From contig JAWOJF010000128.1 in NCBI GenBank assembly GCA_046481785.1, positions 1 through 16,942 of the forward strand: a stretch of 16,942 nucleotides of DNA. Reading direction: 5' to 3'. The stretch's first letter is position 1. Each line of letters opens with the position of its first letter. Both the position numbers and the translations under genes were made by a program. Below the pieces are notes generated by a model. The model was not told the origin of the DNA. It did not search any database and saw nothing but the letters and a program-made list of their open reading frames with translations. This DNA comes from JAWOJF01 sp046481785. Its GTDB lineage: Bacteria; Bacteroidota; Ignavibacteria; Ignavibacteriales; Ignavibacteriaceae. Positions 1 to 6,848 of this stretch are shown here, one piece after another.

Positions 1-1083
1 GGTGAACTTGAAGATATATTTGAACTGCAGGATGAAATTTCAAAAAAAATTGCAAACAGGCTTAGAGAAAAGTTAACACTGCAGGAAGTAAAAGAACCTT
101 TAGTAAAGACATATACAGAAAATATTGATGCTTATAATCTTTACTTAAGGTCACTTTATTACTGGAACAGGTGGGATCCGAATAATATTGAGAAAGCATT
201 AAAGTGCCTTGAGCAGGCAATTGAACTTGATGAAAACTTTGTTCTTCCGTATGCCGGTTTATCAAACTGTTATGTTTACCTTGGATCAACCGGTTATAAG
301 CCAAACACAATTGCATACCCGCTTGCAAAAGAGCTTGCATTAACTGCAATTGAGCTTGATAAATGTTTGATGGAAGGGCATCTTGCGCTTGCATTGGTTA
401 ATACTTTTTTTGACTGGGACTGGAAGGCTGCCGAAGAACGGTTTCGTAAGGCACTTGAACTTAACAGCGGTTCTGCTCTTTTATACCATGGGTATTCTAT
501 TTTTCTTGGGATAACCGGGCGGTATGATGAAGCTATTGCTGCCATTGAAAAAGCTTATCAGCTTGATCCTCTTTCAATTGTAATAAATAATTCAAGGGGG
601 GAGACTTATGCTGTTGCGGGGGAGCTTGAGAAGGCAGTCAGCTATTTCAAGCATGCTCTTGATCTTGATCCTACTTTTCGTGCCGCATTAAATAACCTTG
701 GATGGATTCATCTTGAAAGAGGTGAATTTGATGAAGCAATTGGAATTTTTGAAGAGGTTCATAAATTAACCGGGCACGCTCTTAAAGGTGTAACACAGCT
801 CGGCTATGCGTATGCAAAAGCCGGAATGCCGGAAAAGGCAGAAGCTTGTCTTGAAAAATTAAAACAGAGAGAAGTGCTTGAACCTGAAATATCGCTGAGC
901 TTAGATTTTGCTGTACTTTATTCTGCACTTGGGGAAACAGACAAAGTCTTTTTTTATCTTAATAAAGCCTATGATGAAAGGTTAGGCGGAATAATAATGC
1001 TCCGCCACCGGACCGGCTGGAAAGAAGTAAGAAATGACCCGCGGTTTAACTTGCTAATGGAAAAAGTTGGATTAAGTAATTAA
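1..1083 (+). CDS. TPR-repeat signalling protein, C-terminal part (5' truncated by window edge)
   Basis: The frame is open from base 1 to a TAA at 1081-1083, giving about 360 visible residues with no start, so the gene begins outside the window. The first residues (EDIFELQDEISKKIANRL) match the end of the TolB-like/FlgO-like domain found in class III adenylate cyclases, Ser/Thr kinases and CadC-like regulators that carry a C-terminal TPR array. What follows is a run of degenerate 34-residue TPR helices, with the alternating W/L/Y, A and final P signature: AIELDENFVLPYAGLSNCY, RFRKALELNSGSALLYHGY, ALDLDPTFRAALNNLGW. It ends with a typical DPRFNLLMEKVGL tail, a common ending in this class. TPRs mediate protein-protein contact. 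The catalytic or DNA-binding N-terminal domain is not visible, so the output cannot be stated. An internal ATG at 367 is not the start, because homologous TPR sequence runs upstream of it in frame. Confidence 0.85.
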   Translation, partial: GELEDIFELQDEISKKIANRLREKLTLQEVKEPLVKTYTENIDAYNLYLRSLYYWNRWDPNNIEKALKCLEQAIELDENFVLPYAGLSNCYVYLGSTGYKPNTIAYPLAKELALTAIELDKCLMEGHLALALVNTFFDWDWKAAEERFRKALELNSGSALLYHGYSIFLGITGRYDEAIAAIEKAYQLDPLSIVINNSRGETYAVAGELEKAVSYFKHALDLDPTFRAALNNLGWIHLERGEFDEAIGIFEEVHKLTGHALKGVTQLGYAYAKAGMPEKAEACLEKLKQREVLEPEISLSLDFAVLYSALGETDKVFFYLNKAYDERLGGIIMLRHRTGWKEVRNDPRFNLLMEKVGLSN

Positions 1084-1142
1084 ACTTTTCCGGATATGTA
1101 CTGCATTTACTTTGATTTTCTGATACCTGCTTCAAACCACAA

Positions 1143-1961
1143 TTATTTATTTATTCTATATATTGTTAATGCTGCAGTACCGCGGCCTCCTTCATCACTT
1201 ATAAATAACAGTCCATCCGGGCTGAATGAAATCCCTTCCGGCTGAAGATGTTTGTCCTTATTTAATTTAACTGCTGAAAGTATCCTGCCATCGGGTGATA
1301 TTTCTGCTATTGCCCTGTCACTTGCTGAAGTTAAGAAATAATTTCCTGATTCAGAATTTTTTTCAATTCCTGATGGTCCAAAATTATCTATTCCATACTT
1401 ATCTTTTAATTCTTTTAGTGAGATTGTAAACTTTGGTTTTGATCCGGCTTTTTTTGATTTTAAATCAAAAGAATAGACTACTTTTTTACCTTTATAATCT
1501 TTTACATTTCCTTTACATGCAATTAGTAATGAATTTGTTGATTCATCATAACAAAGTCCTTCTATGTTACTCCTTATTCCTGTAGAATATTTTTTGTAAG
1601 GGAGAGTTGTCCCACCCCTTCCTTCGGAAAAAGAATAAATATCACCGTCGCTTGTAATCAGATAAAATTTACCTTCGGCAAAAGAAATCCCTTCAAAATC
1701 AGCCCTTAATACAGGATTGCCGACATAAAATTTTTTAATAATTTTACCTGATTTTACATCTAGCTGGTAAATAACGGCCTGTTCATCATCGTGAGCAAAT
1801 AACTTATCCCATGCAAAGGTTAACCCGGAAATTTCCACCAGTCTTTTATCAAGCTTTAATGATTCACCCTGATTTAAATTGTAAGAGTTTAATCCTTTAT
1901 TTTGAGAGAATAGCAGAACTGAAACTAAGATAAATGCTAATAAAGAACTTATAATTTTCAT
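1143..1961 (-). CDS. Secreted SdiA-regulated/YjiK-family beta-propeller protein
   Basis: 272 aa. The N-terminus (MKIISSLLAFILVSVLLFSQ) is a Sec signal peptide, so the mature protein should be periplasmic or surface-exposed. The rest shows recurring blades with the SdiA-regulated/YjiK signatures LVEISGLTF, ADFEGISF, SNIEGLCYD, GPSGIEKN, LQPEGISFSPDG and ISDEGG. The acidic E-G-[IL] and D-G/D-E-G turns are those that bind calcium in this propeller family. In related proteins the fold is phytase-like or esterase-like, but enzymatic activity is not established for most members and I do not assign one. The start is ATG at 1959-1961, preceded on the minus strand by AAGGGAAAT, an acceptable SD. It converges with the TPR gene (59-bp gap) and diverges from the etf operon, so it is probably monocistronic. 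Confidence 0.8.
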   Translation of the reverse strand: MKIISSLLAFILVSVLLFSQNKGLNSYNLNQGESLKLDKRLVEISGLTFAWDKLFAHDDEQAVIYQLDVKSGKIIKKFYVGNPVLRADFEGISFAEGKFYLITSDGDIYSFSEGRGGTTLPYKKYSTGIRSNIEGLCYDESTNSLLIACKGNVKDYKGKKVVYSFDLKSKKAGSKPKFTISLKELKDKYGIDNFGPSGIEKNSESGNYFLTSASDRAIAEISPDGRILSAVKLNKDKHLQPEGISFSPDGLLFISDEGGRGTAALTIYRINK

Positions 1962-2436
1962 ATTTCCCTTAAGTTATTCGAATGATTTACCGTTGAAACC
2001 ACAAAAAGAGCAGACACTTATTTGTTACATGTGGTTTAATACAACAAATATTAAATTAAATAAAAAGCATATAAAATGAATATCATTGCAGCACAGGCTT
2101 GAGCCTGTGAAAATTAAAGTTGGAAGAGTCACAGGCTAAAGCCTGTGCTACATTTCATTATTAGGGAGTTTAGTACATGTACTCTCCGCCGGAGCTAAAA
2201 AAATATAGGGAATATCATCTATCTATTAATGTTTCGCTCCCATGGAGCTCTCATCAGGTAAAGAGGCGGCTATCCCTAAATGTATTTCATCTCTGCACTC
2301 AATACTCATATCTCAATACAAAGGAGAATACTAACGAGATATCTTATAACCAAAACAAACTATTGTCAAACGGCAATTATCTTTGATAATTCCCTAAAAA
2401 CACAGTATTAAATTATTTTTTTACCCTCCGTTTTAG
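1962..2436. other. Repeat-rich intergenic region upstream of etfB
   Basis: I see no convincing gene here. A 69-codon open frame at 2177-2386 has no SD, no family resemblance and overlaps hairpins, so I treat it as chance. Structures visible are: 8-bp arms AAACCACA/TGTGGTTT (1996-2003 and 2030-2037) around a 26-nt loop; the paired CACAGGCT palindromes (listed separately); the 12-bp palindrome AGTACATGTACT (2172-2183); two short hairpins of similar stem, CTCC-GCC-GGAG (2184-2194) and GCTCC-CAT-GGAGC (2236-2248); and AATTATC-TTT-GATAATT (2375-2391). The 2172-2248 cluster looks like a second, degenerate interspersed element. Confidence 0.5.
2090..2149. repeat. Paired inverted REP-like palindromes (CACAGGCT hairpins)
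   Basis: Two copies of an 8-bp-arm palindrome occur in head-to-head arrangement: CACAGGCTTGAGCCTGTG at 2092-2109 and CACAGGCTAAAGCCTGTG at 2130-2147. A 20-nt spacer separates them. The flanks are also inverted (AGCACAGGCT at the left end, AGCCTGTGCT at the right), so the whole 60 bp can fold into two small hairpins or one long one. This layout (two inverted REP units around a short spacer) resembles the BIME arrangement mobilised by RAYT transposases. No transposase is present in the window. Confidence 0.75.
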
Positions 2437-2468
2437 TTGCCACTCATTTAATAATTTCCTTATCTTTG
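2437..2468 (+). promoter_or_regulatory. Probable Bacteroidota-type promoter of the etfBA-acd operon
   Basis: TATCTTTG at 2461-2468 matches the Bacteroidota sigma-ABfr -7 consensus TAnnTTTG exactly. A TTG at 2437-2439 sits 21 nt upstream as a plausible -33 element. Transcription would start near 2473, giving a leader of about 18 nt that just contains the SD AGGGGAT (2481-2487) before the etfB ATG at 2492. The same octamer occurs at 2378-2385 but without a correctly spaced -33. Confidence 0.5.
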
Positions 2469-2491
2469 GGTAGAATAATTAGGGGATATGT

Positions 2492-3382
2492 ATGGGGAAA
2501 AATAGTATCGTTATGGTTAAGCAGGTTCCGGATACTGCTAATATTTCCGGGCAGGTTATGAAGGAAGACGGTACGGTAAACAGAGCCAAATTACCCGCAA
2601 TTTTTAATTACGAAGATAAAGTAGCATTAGAACTTGCATTACAGATAAAAGACAGGTTTGGCGGAAAAGTTACCGCAGTTACCATGGGTCCGCCCCGTGC
2701 TTCTGATATTCTGCGCGAATGCCTGTTTATGGGTGCCGATGAGGCTATACTTATAAGCGACAGGAAATTTGCCGGCGCTGATACTCTTGCCACTTCTTAT
2801 GTACTTTCCGAAGCTATTAAAAAAGCAGGGAAATTTGATTTTATCTTTGCCGGCCGGCAGGCCATTGACGGCGATACTGCCCAGGTTGGTCCGCAGACTG
2901 CTGAAAAACTGAACATACCTCAAATTACCTACGCTGAAGAAATTATTGATGTAAATGACACATGTGTAAGAATAAAACGCAAAATTGACGGCGGGTATGA
3001 AATACTTGAATCATCTCTGCCGGTGCTTATTACTGTACTTAAGGATGCCTGCTTCCCCCGCCCTTATAAAGCTAAAAGAGTTATGGCTTATAAAAATGCC
3101 CATACACTTATGGAGCTTGAAAAGATGACAGAGGGGAATTCACTTCTATATATAGATCAGCTAAAGGATGAATACATTTCAAAAGACCTGTACATTGAAA
3201 CATATACAATGGATGATCTGAAACTTGATGAGCAAAGGTGCGGTGTTCACGGCTCACCGACTAAGGTACATAAGGTAGAATCGGTAGTGCTTGCAGGCGG
3301 CAATCATGAATCTATAAAGCCTGATAAAGAAGGAATCGGTTCATTAATAGATAAATTATTAGAAGACCACATACTGGGATAA
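2492..3382 (+). CDS. etfB: Electron transfer flavoprotein subunit beta
   Basis: 296 aa, longer than the usual 250-265. EtfB pairs with EtfA to form the cytoplasmic flavoprotein that accepts electrons from acyl-CoA dehydrogenases. Visible family signatures are VKQVPDT (residues 9-15), the N..DK.ALELAL helix (39-50), MGADEAI (80-86), the nucleotide-binding loop GRQAIDGDTAQVGP (121-134) and GVHGSPTKV (251-259). From memory of the family, the GDTAQVGP form of the loop is the one seen in clostridial-type ETFs, where EtfB binds FAD, rather than in the mitochondrial type, where it binds AMP. The extra length lies mainly around residues 200-245. ATG 2492 is chosen because of the SD AGGGGAT just upstream and the immediate family-like N-terminus. 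It is first in an operon with etfA (3-nt gap). Confidence 0.95.
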   Translation: MGKNSIVMVKQVPDTANISGQVMKEDGTVNRAKLPAIFNYEDKVALELALQIKDRFGGKVTAVTMGPPRASDILRECLFMGADEAILISDRKFAGADTLATSYVLSEAIKKAGKFDFIFAGRQAIDGDTAQVGPQTAEKLNIPQITYAEEIIDVNDTCVRIKRKIDGGYEILESSLPVLITVLKDACFPRPYKAKRVMAYKNAHTLMELEKMTEGNSLLYIDQLKDEYISKDLYIETYTMDDLKLDEQRCGVHGSPTKVHKVESVVLAGGNHESIKPDKEGIGSLIDKLLEDHILG

Positions 3383-3385
3383 TAC

Positions 3386-4405
3386 ATGGGGAATATTAAT
3401 AAAGATATTTGGGTTTTTGTAGAACAAAGAAACGGCAAACCTGCTGATGTAAGTTTTGAGCTTCTTTCCAAAGGAAGAAGGTTAGCCGCTGAATTAAAAG
3501 GTTCTTTAAAAGCAGTTGTAATAGGAAACAATGTTAAATCACTTGCCGAAGAGACATTTAAATACGGCGCTGATGAAGCTCTTGTTATTGATGCTCCGGA
3601 GCTGGAACATTTCCGAACAATGCCTTACACCCGGATTTTAATTGAACTTGTTGAGCAGCATAAACCGCGTATTGTTTTGTTTGGTGCTACAGTAATTGGA
3701 AGGGATCTTGCACCCCGCGTTGCATCACGTACCAAAAGCGGGTTAACAGCAGACTGTACCGAACTCCGTATATCCGATGTTAAATATCTTAAGGATGATT
3801 ATAAAGATCTTTTGCTTCAGATAAGGCCGGCTTTCGGCGGGAATATTATTGCAACTATTATATCCCCCGGTATTGAAGTGCAGATGGCTACAGTACGCGA
3901 AGGCGTTATGAAGATGGAAGCGCTAAGCAAACCAGTTAAAGGTAAAATTACAAATATTCCTTATATTAAAAATGAGATTGATGAGCTTATAAAAATAATT
4001 GAACAGCACCGTGAAGAAAATAAGGTTAATCTTAAAGGCGCACCAGTTATTGTTGCAGGCGGATATGGATTGGGAACAAAGGAAAATTTTAATTTACTTC
4101 ACGATCTGGCTCATTTGATTGGCGGAGAAGTTGCGGGTTCACGCGCTGCAGTTGATGCAGGATTTATTACACCGGACAGGCAGGTTGGACAAACAGGCGT
4201 TACTGTACGTCCCAAACTTTATATTGCATGCGGTATTTCAGGCGCAATACAGCACCGTGCCGGTATGCAGGAGTCAAATAAAATTATTGCAATAAATAGT
4301 GATCCCGATGCGCCTATTTTTGGTGTTGCACATTATGGAATTGTGGGAGACTGCATGCAGGTTATCCCAATGTTTATAAATGTATTTAAACAAAAATTAA
4401 AATAA
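3386..4405 (+). CDS. etfA: Electron transfer flavoprotein subunit alpha
   Basis: 339 aa. This is the FAD-carrying partner of EtfB. The N-terminal ETF fold includes LVIDAPEL and ATVIGRDLAPRVASR followed by GLTADC (101-124), then RPAFGGN (147-153). The C-terminal FAD domain is textbook: GSRAAVDAGF (251-260), VGQTGVTVRPKLY (267-279), IACGISGAIQH (280-290), and NSDPDAPIF (304-312). The start lies 3 nt after the etfB stop. The SD-like GGGA overlaps the end of etfB, so translational coupling and 1:1 production are likely. An interspersed repeat separates it from the acyl-CoA dehydrogenase gene downstream. Confidence 0.97.
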   Translation: MGNINKDIWVFVEQRNGKPADVSFELLSKGRRLAAELKGSLKAVVIGNNVKSLAEETFKYGADEALVIDAPELEHFRTMPYTRILIELVEQHKPRIVLFGATVIGRDLAPRVASRTKSGLTADCTELRISDVKYLKDDYKDLLLQIRPAFGGNIIATIISPGIEVQMATVREGVMKMEALSKPVKGKITNIPYIKNEIDELIKIIEQHREENKVNLKGAPVIVAGGYGLGTKENFNLLHDLAHLIGGEVAGSRAAVDAGFITPDRQVGQTGVTVRPKLYIACGISGAIQHRAGMQESNKIIAINSDPDAPIFGVAHYGIVGDCMQVIPMFINVFKQKLK

Positions 4406-4413
4406 GGGCCGCT

Positions 4414-4467
4414 CCTAAACCCGATGAGTCGGGAAACTGCAGTCCCTCTTCTACGGAGAGGGTTAGG
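4414..4467. repeat. Palindromic repeat element between etfA and the acyl-CoA dehydrogenase gene
   Basis: Nested inverted repeats are visible. CCTAA (4414-4418) pairs with TTAGG (4463-4467) as an outer stem. Inside lie CCCGA-TGAG-TCGGG (4420-4433) and CCCTCT-7nt-AGAGGG (4444-4462). The segment is more GC-rich than its surroundings and looks like an inserted interspersed element. It falls inside the operon, so it may act as an RNA structure affecting the relative expression of etfA and the downstream gene. Confidence 0.65.
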
Positions 4468-4474
4468 GCGAGAC

Positions 4475-4478
4475 CGGA
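4475..4478 (+). promoter_or_regulatory. Ribosome binding site deciding the acyl-CoA dehydrogenase start
   Basis: GGAG at 4475-4478 lies 8 nt before ATG 4487. An in-frame ATG at 4424 has no SD and sits within the palindromic repeat. Residues encoded between 4424 and 4486 are repeat-derived and unlike the family, so 4487 is the better start. Confidence 0.65.
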
Positions 4479-4486
4479 GTTACTTT

Positions 4487-6229
4487 ATGGCAAACTTTTT
4501 TTCAGAAAATCCGGATATACTTTTTCATTTTGACCGTCTTGATTTAAAAGAGATTGTGGAGCTTGTTGAAGAAAATTATCAGCAGGCTAAAAAATATAAT
4601 CACGCTCCTGTTGATTATGATGATGCAAAAGAAAATTATAGACGCATACTAGAAGTTACCGGTGATATTGCGGCAAATTATATTGCCCCCCGTTCCCCTG
4701 GTATTGATAAGGAAGGCGCTGTTTTTGAAAACGGAAAAGTGCGTTATGCTAAAGGCACATCCGAAGCACTTGAAATGCTTTCAAAAGCCGAGCTATTGGG
4801 GATGATACTGCCGAGAGAATACGGCGGACTTAATTTTCCTACAACTATATATATGATGGCGGTTGAATTAATATCAAGAGCTGATGCATCACTGATGAAT
4901 ATATTCGGACTTCAGGATATAGGTAAAACTATTGCACAATTTGCCGACACAATGCAGAAAGCCGAATATCTGCCCGGTTTTGCCGAAGGAAAATATACGG
5001 GTGCCATGGCATTAACTGAACCCGATGCAGGCTCTGATCTTCAGGCAGTAAAACTTACTGCTTACCAGGATGAAAAAGGGAAATGGTTTTTACGCGGTGT
5101 TAAAAGATTTATTACCAACGGAAACGGTGAAGTGCTTCTTGTTCTTGCAAGAACAGAAGCCGGAACAAAAGATGCGCGCGGGTTAAGTATGTTTGCCTGC
5201 TATGGTGACAATACTGTTGTTGTTAGAAGAATTGAACATAAGCTTGGTATTCATGGTTCACCTACCTGCGAGCTGCAGTTTAACGATACTCCCGCACAAT
5301 TAATAGGACAAAGAAGATTCGGTTTATTAAAATATGTTATGTACCTGATGAACCGCGCACGTGTTGGTATAGGGGCACAGTCTCTCGGTATTTCACAGCA
5401 GGCATATGAGGAAGCTTTAAAATATGCAAAAGCAAGAGAGCAGTTTGGAAAACCAATTTATAACATGCCGGTTATTTCAAACATTCTTATAGATATGCGC
5501 GTTACACTTGAAGCAAACAGATCACTATTTTATTCAACCTGCATCTGGCTGGATAAAAAAGAAGCTTACGAAAATGAAGTTGACAGGTTAAAGGCAGAAA
5601 AAAAATCATTCGCTGATATGAATGAAAGATTAAAAGAAGCGGTAAAGATAACCGCCTTGCTTACGCCGTTAACTAAGTATATCTTGTCAGAGGCTGCCAA
5701 TAAAATTACATATGATGCATTACAGATTCACGGCGGTACCGGTTATATGCAGGAGTTTAATATTGAACGGCTGGCACGCGATGCACGTATAACCAATATT
5801 TATGAAGGCACCTCGCAATTACAGGTAGTTGCTGCTGCGGGGGGAGTTATTAATGATATTCTTTCAGAATACTTTGATGCTTGTGAAAAGAAAGAATACA
5901 AGGGTTCTTTGATAAATTTACTGGATCACCTTAAAGAAATTAGAGGCCTGTTCCTTGATGCTTTAAAGTATGTTAAAGACAAAAAAGATGCTAACTTCCA
6001 GGATGTTGCATCAAAAGACCTTGTTGATCTTTACGGATACCTTTATATTGGCTTCCTGCTCCTTAGCGAAGCTAATGATGACCTGCCCGGCGGACAGGCA
6101 GGCCAGCGGAAGGTATTTACTGCCCGCAGATTTATTCTTGATTCTTTATCTAAATCCAGAAAAAACTGGGAAGCAGTTAAGAATGAATTATATTCGGATT
6201 TATTACACGCAGATGTTATTTTAATTTAA
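4487..6229 (+). CDS. Acyl-CoA dehydrogenase, long form (~580 aa) with C-terminal extension
   Basis: 580 aa from ATG 4487. The enzyme oxidises acyl-CoA to enoyl-CoA with FAD and passes electrons to ETF, whose genes lie directly upstream. The N-terminal helical domain is followed by the flavin signature AMALTEPDAGSDLQ (residues 173-186). The C-terminal signature Q..GG.GYMQEFNIERLARD runs over 413-432, and the catalytic-base motif YEGTSQ has Glu440, the position used in MCAD/SCAD-type enzymes. A further 130 residues after the core form the helical extension found in ~600-aa bacterial ACADs. Substrate chain length cannot be read from sequence. An unusual LPGGQAGQ stretch at 533-540 is encoded by a palindrome typical of interspersed repeats and looks like an in-frame insertion in a surface loop of the extension. 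Confidence 0.93.
   Translation: MANFFSENPDILFHFDRLDLKEIVELVEENYQQAKKYNHAPVDYDDAKENYRRILEVTGDIAANYIAPRSPGIDKEGAVFENGKVRYAKGTSEALEMLSKAELLGMILPREYGGLNFPTTIYMMAVELISRADASLMNIFGLQDIGKTIAQFADTMQKAEYLPGFAEGKYTGAMALTEPDAGSDLQAVKLTAYQDEKGKWFLRGVKRFITNGNGEVLLVLARTEAGTKDARGLSMFACYGDNTVVVRRIEHKLGIHGSPTCELQFNDTPAQLIGQRRFGLLKYVMYLMNRARVGIGAQSLGISQQAYEEALKYAKAREQFGKPIYNMPVISNILIDMRVTLEANRSLFYSTCIWLDKKEAYENEVDRLKAEKKSFADMNERLKEAVKITALLTPLTKYILSEAANKITYDALQIHGGTGYMQEFNIERLARDARITNIYEGTSQLQVVAAAGGVINDILSEYFDACEKKEYKGSLINLLDHLKEIRGLFLDALKYVKDKKDANFQDVASKDLVDLYGYLYIGFLLLSEANDDLPGGQAGQRKVFTARRFILDSLSKSRKNWEAVKNELYSDLLHADVILI
6082..6102. repeat. CCTGCC/GGCAGG palindrome inserted in frame within the acyl-CoA dehydrogenase gene
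   Basis: CCTGCC (6082-6087) and GGCAGG (6097-6102) are inverted arms around CGGCGGACA. The same arm sequence forms the core of the repeat element at 6705-6723. Here it is translated as LPGGQAGQ between otherwise ACAD-like sequence (SEAND and RKVFTARRF), without breaking the frame. Confidence 0.6.
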
Positions 6230-6250
6230 CTTTATATAGGAGGTAAAGTT

Positions 6251-6460
6251 ATGAGAAAGGTCCGTACTGTATACAGGCTGTTTGATGACCATGAAGAGAA
6301 GCATTATGTTAGCAGCTCTCTTGATCATCAGAGTCTAGAGAAACTTGTACTTGAGTACAAAAACAGGAAAGAAAAAGTTTACGCGCAGGATTTTGTAAAC
6401 TTTTTGCATGAATTCGATCATCTTGCCGAAGAAGTTGAAGTAAAAGATTTATATTTCTAA
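6251..6460 (+). CDS. Small charged protein of unknown function, end of the etf-acd operon
   Basis: 69 aa. I do not recognise a family. It is preceded by one of the best SDs in the window (AGGAGGT, 6238-6244, 6 nt before ATG) and starts 21 nt after the acyl-CoA dehydrogenase stop, so it is very probably translated and co-transcribed. The protein is soluble and highly charged, with no signal peptide, cysteines or membrane segment. It opens with a basic beta-like stretch (MRKVRTVYRLF), then an acidic, helix-prone body ending in HEFDHLAEEVEVKDLYF. A role accessory to the ETF/ACAD system is suggested only by position. Confidence 0.75.
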   Translation: MRKVRTVYRLFDDHEEKHYVSSSLDHQSLEKLVLEYKNRKEKVYAQDFVNFLHEFDHLAEEVEVKDLYF

Positions 6461-6489
6461 TATTTCAGCTCCCCATAAGTAGTGAACTT

Positions 6490-6520
6490 AGTGTCTGAGC
6501 GGAATTACCGCTTAGGCACT
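6490..6520 (+). terminator. Strong hairpin after the etf-acd operon, possible terminator
   Basis: AGTGTCTGAGCGG (6490-6502) pairs along all 13 positions (two G-T wobbles) with CCGCTTAGGCACT (6508-6520) around the loop AATTA. It lies 30 nt past the stop of the small gene. There is no T tract after it, so it is not a classical rho-independent terminator. It may instead stabilise the 3' end or be part of an interspersed repeat, because CTCAGGGCACTAA (6519-6531) offers a competing partner for the same 5' arm. Confidence 0.45.
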
Positions 6521-6607
6521 CAGGGCACTAACAAACCAAATTTCACCGGAAGTATAACGGCATATTAATCTACATTCATAATCAATCATAAATATTAATT
6601 TTATTGA

Positions 6608-6826
6608 TTAACCCCACGTTTTAGAGTGTGTTGCAGAACTCATTAAAGATTAACACCTCGATTCAGAGTATGTTGCACAACCCGGAATTGTCATTCCGAA
6701 GGAGCCTGCCTGCCGCAGGCAGGTTATCGACTGAGGAATCTCAATGCAAATGTGGCGGTGAACTTTCTCCCTACGGTCGGGATGACAGAAGTTGTAGGTG
6801 CAACAGACTCTGAAGCCTGGGGTTAA
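6608..6826. repeat. MITE-like interspersed element, copy 1, with 28-bp terminal inverted repeats
   Basis: A 28-bp sequence beginning TTAACCCCA and ending TGTTGCA occurs at 6608-6635. It recurs as a direct copy at 6650-6677 (23 of 28 identical by eye) and inverted at 6799-6826 (24 of 28), closing the element. Inside are TGTCATTCCGAAG (6689-6701), the perfect 9-bp-arm palindrome CCTGCCTGC-C-GCAGGCAGG (6705-6723), TCGACTGAGGAATCTCAA (6727-6744) and GGGATGACA (6779-6787). The GTCATTCCGA/GAGGAATCTC combination belongs to a repeat type I recall as common in several bacterial phyla. It lies between convergent genes, encodes no plausible protein, and has a second copy at 15557-15700. Confidence 0.75.
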
Positions 6827-6848
6827 TATATATTTGGGACAATACGAT

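Noticed and set aside
2177..2386. 69-codon open frame upstream of etfB
   Set aside because: No SD, no family resemblance, composition unlike a protein, and it overlaps palindromic repeats.
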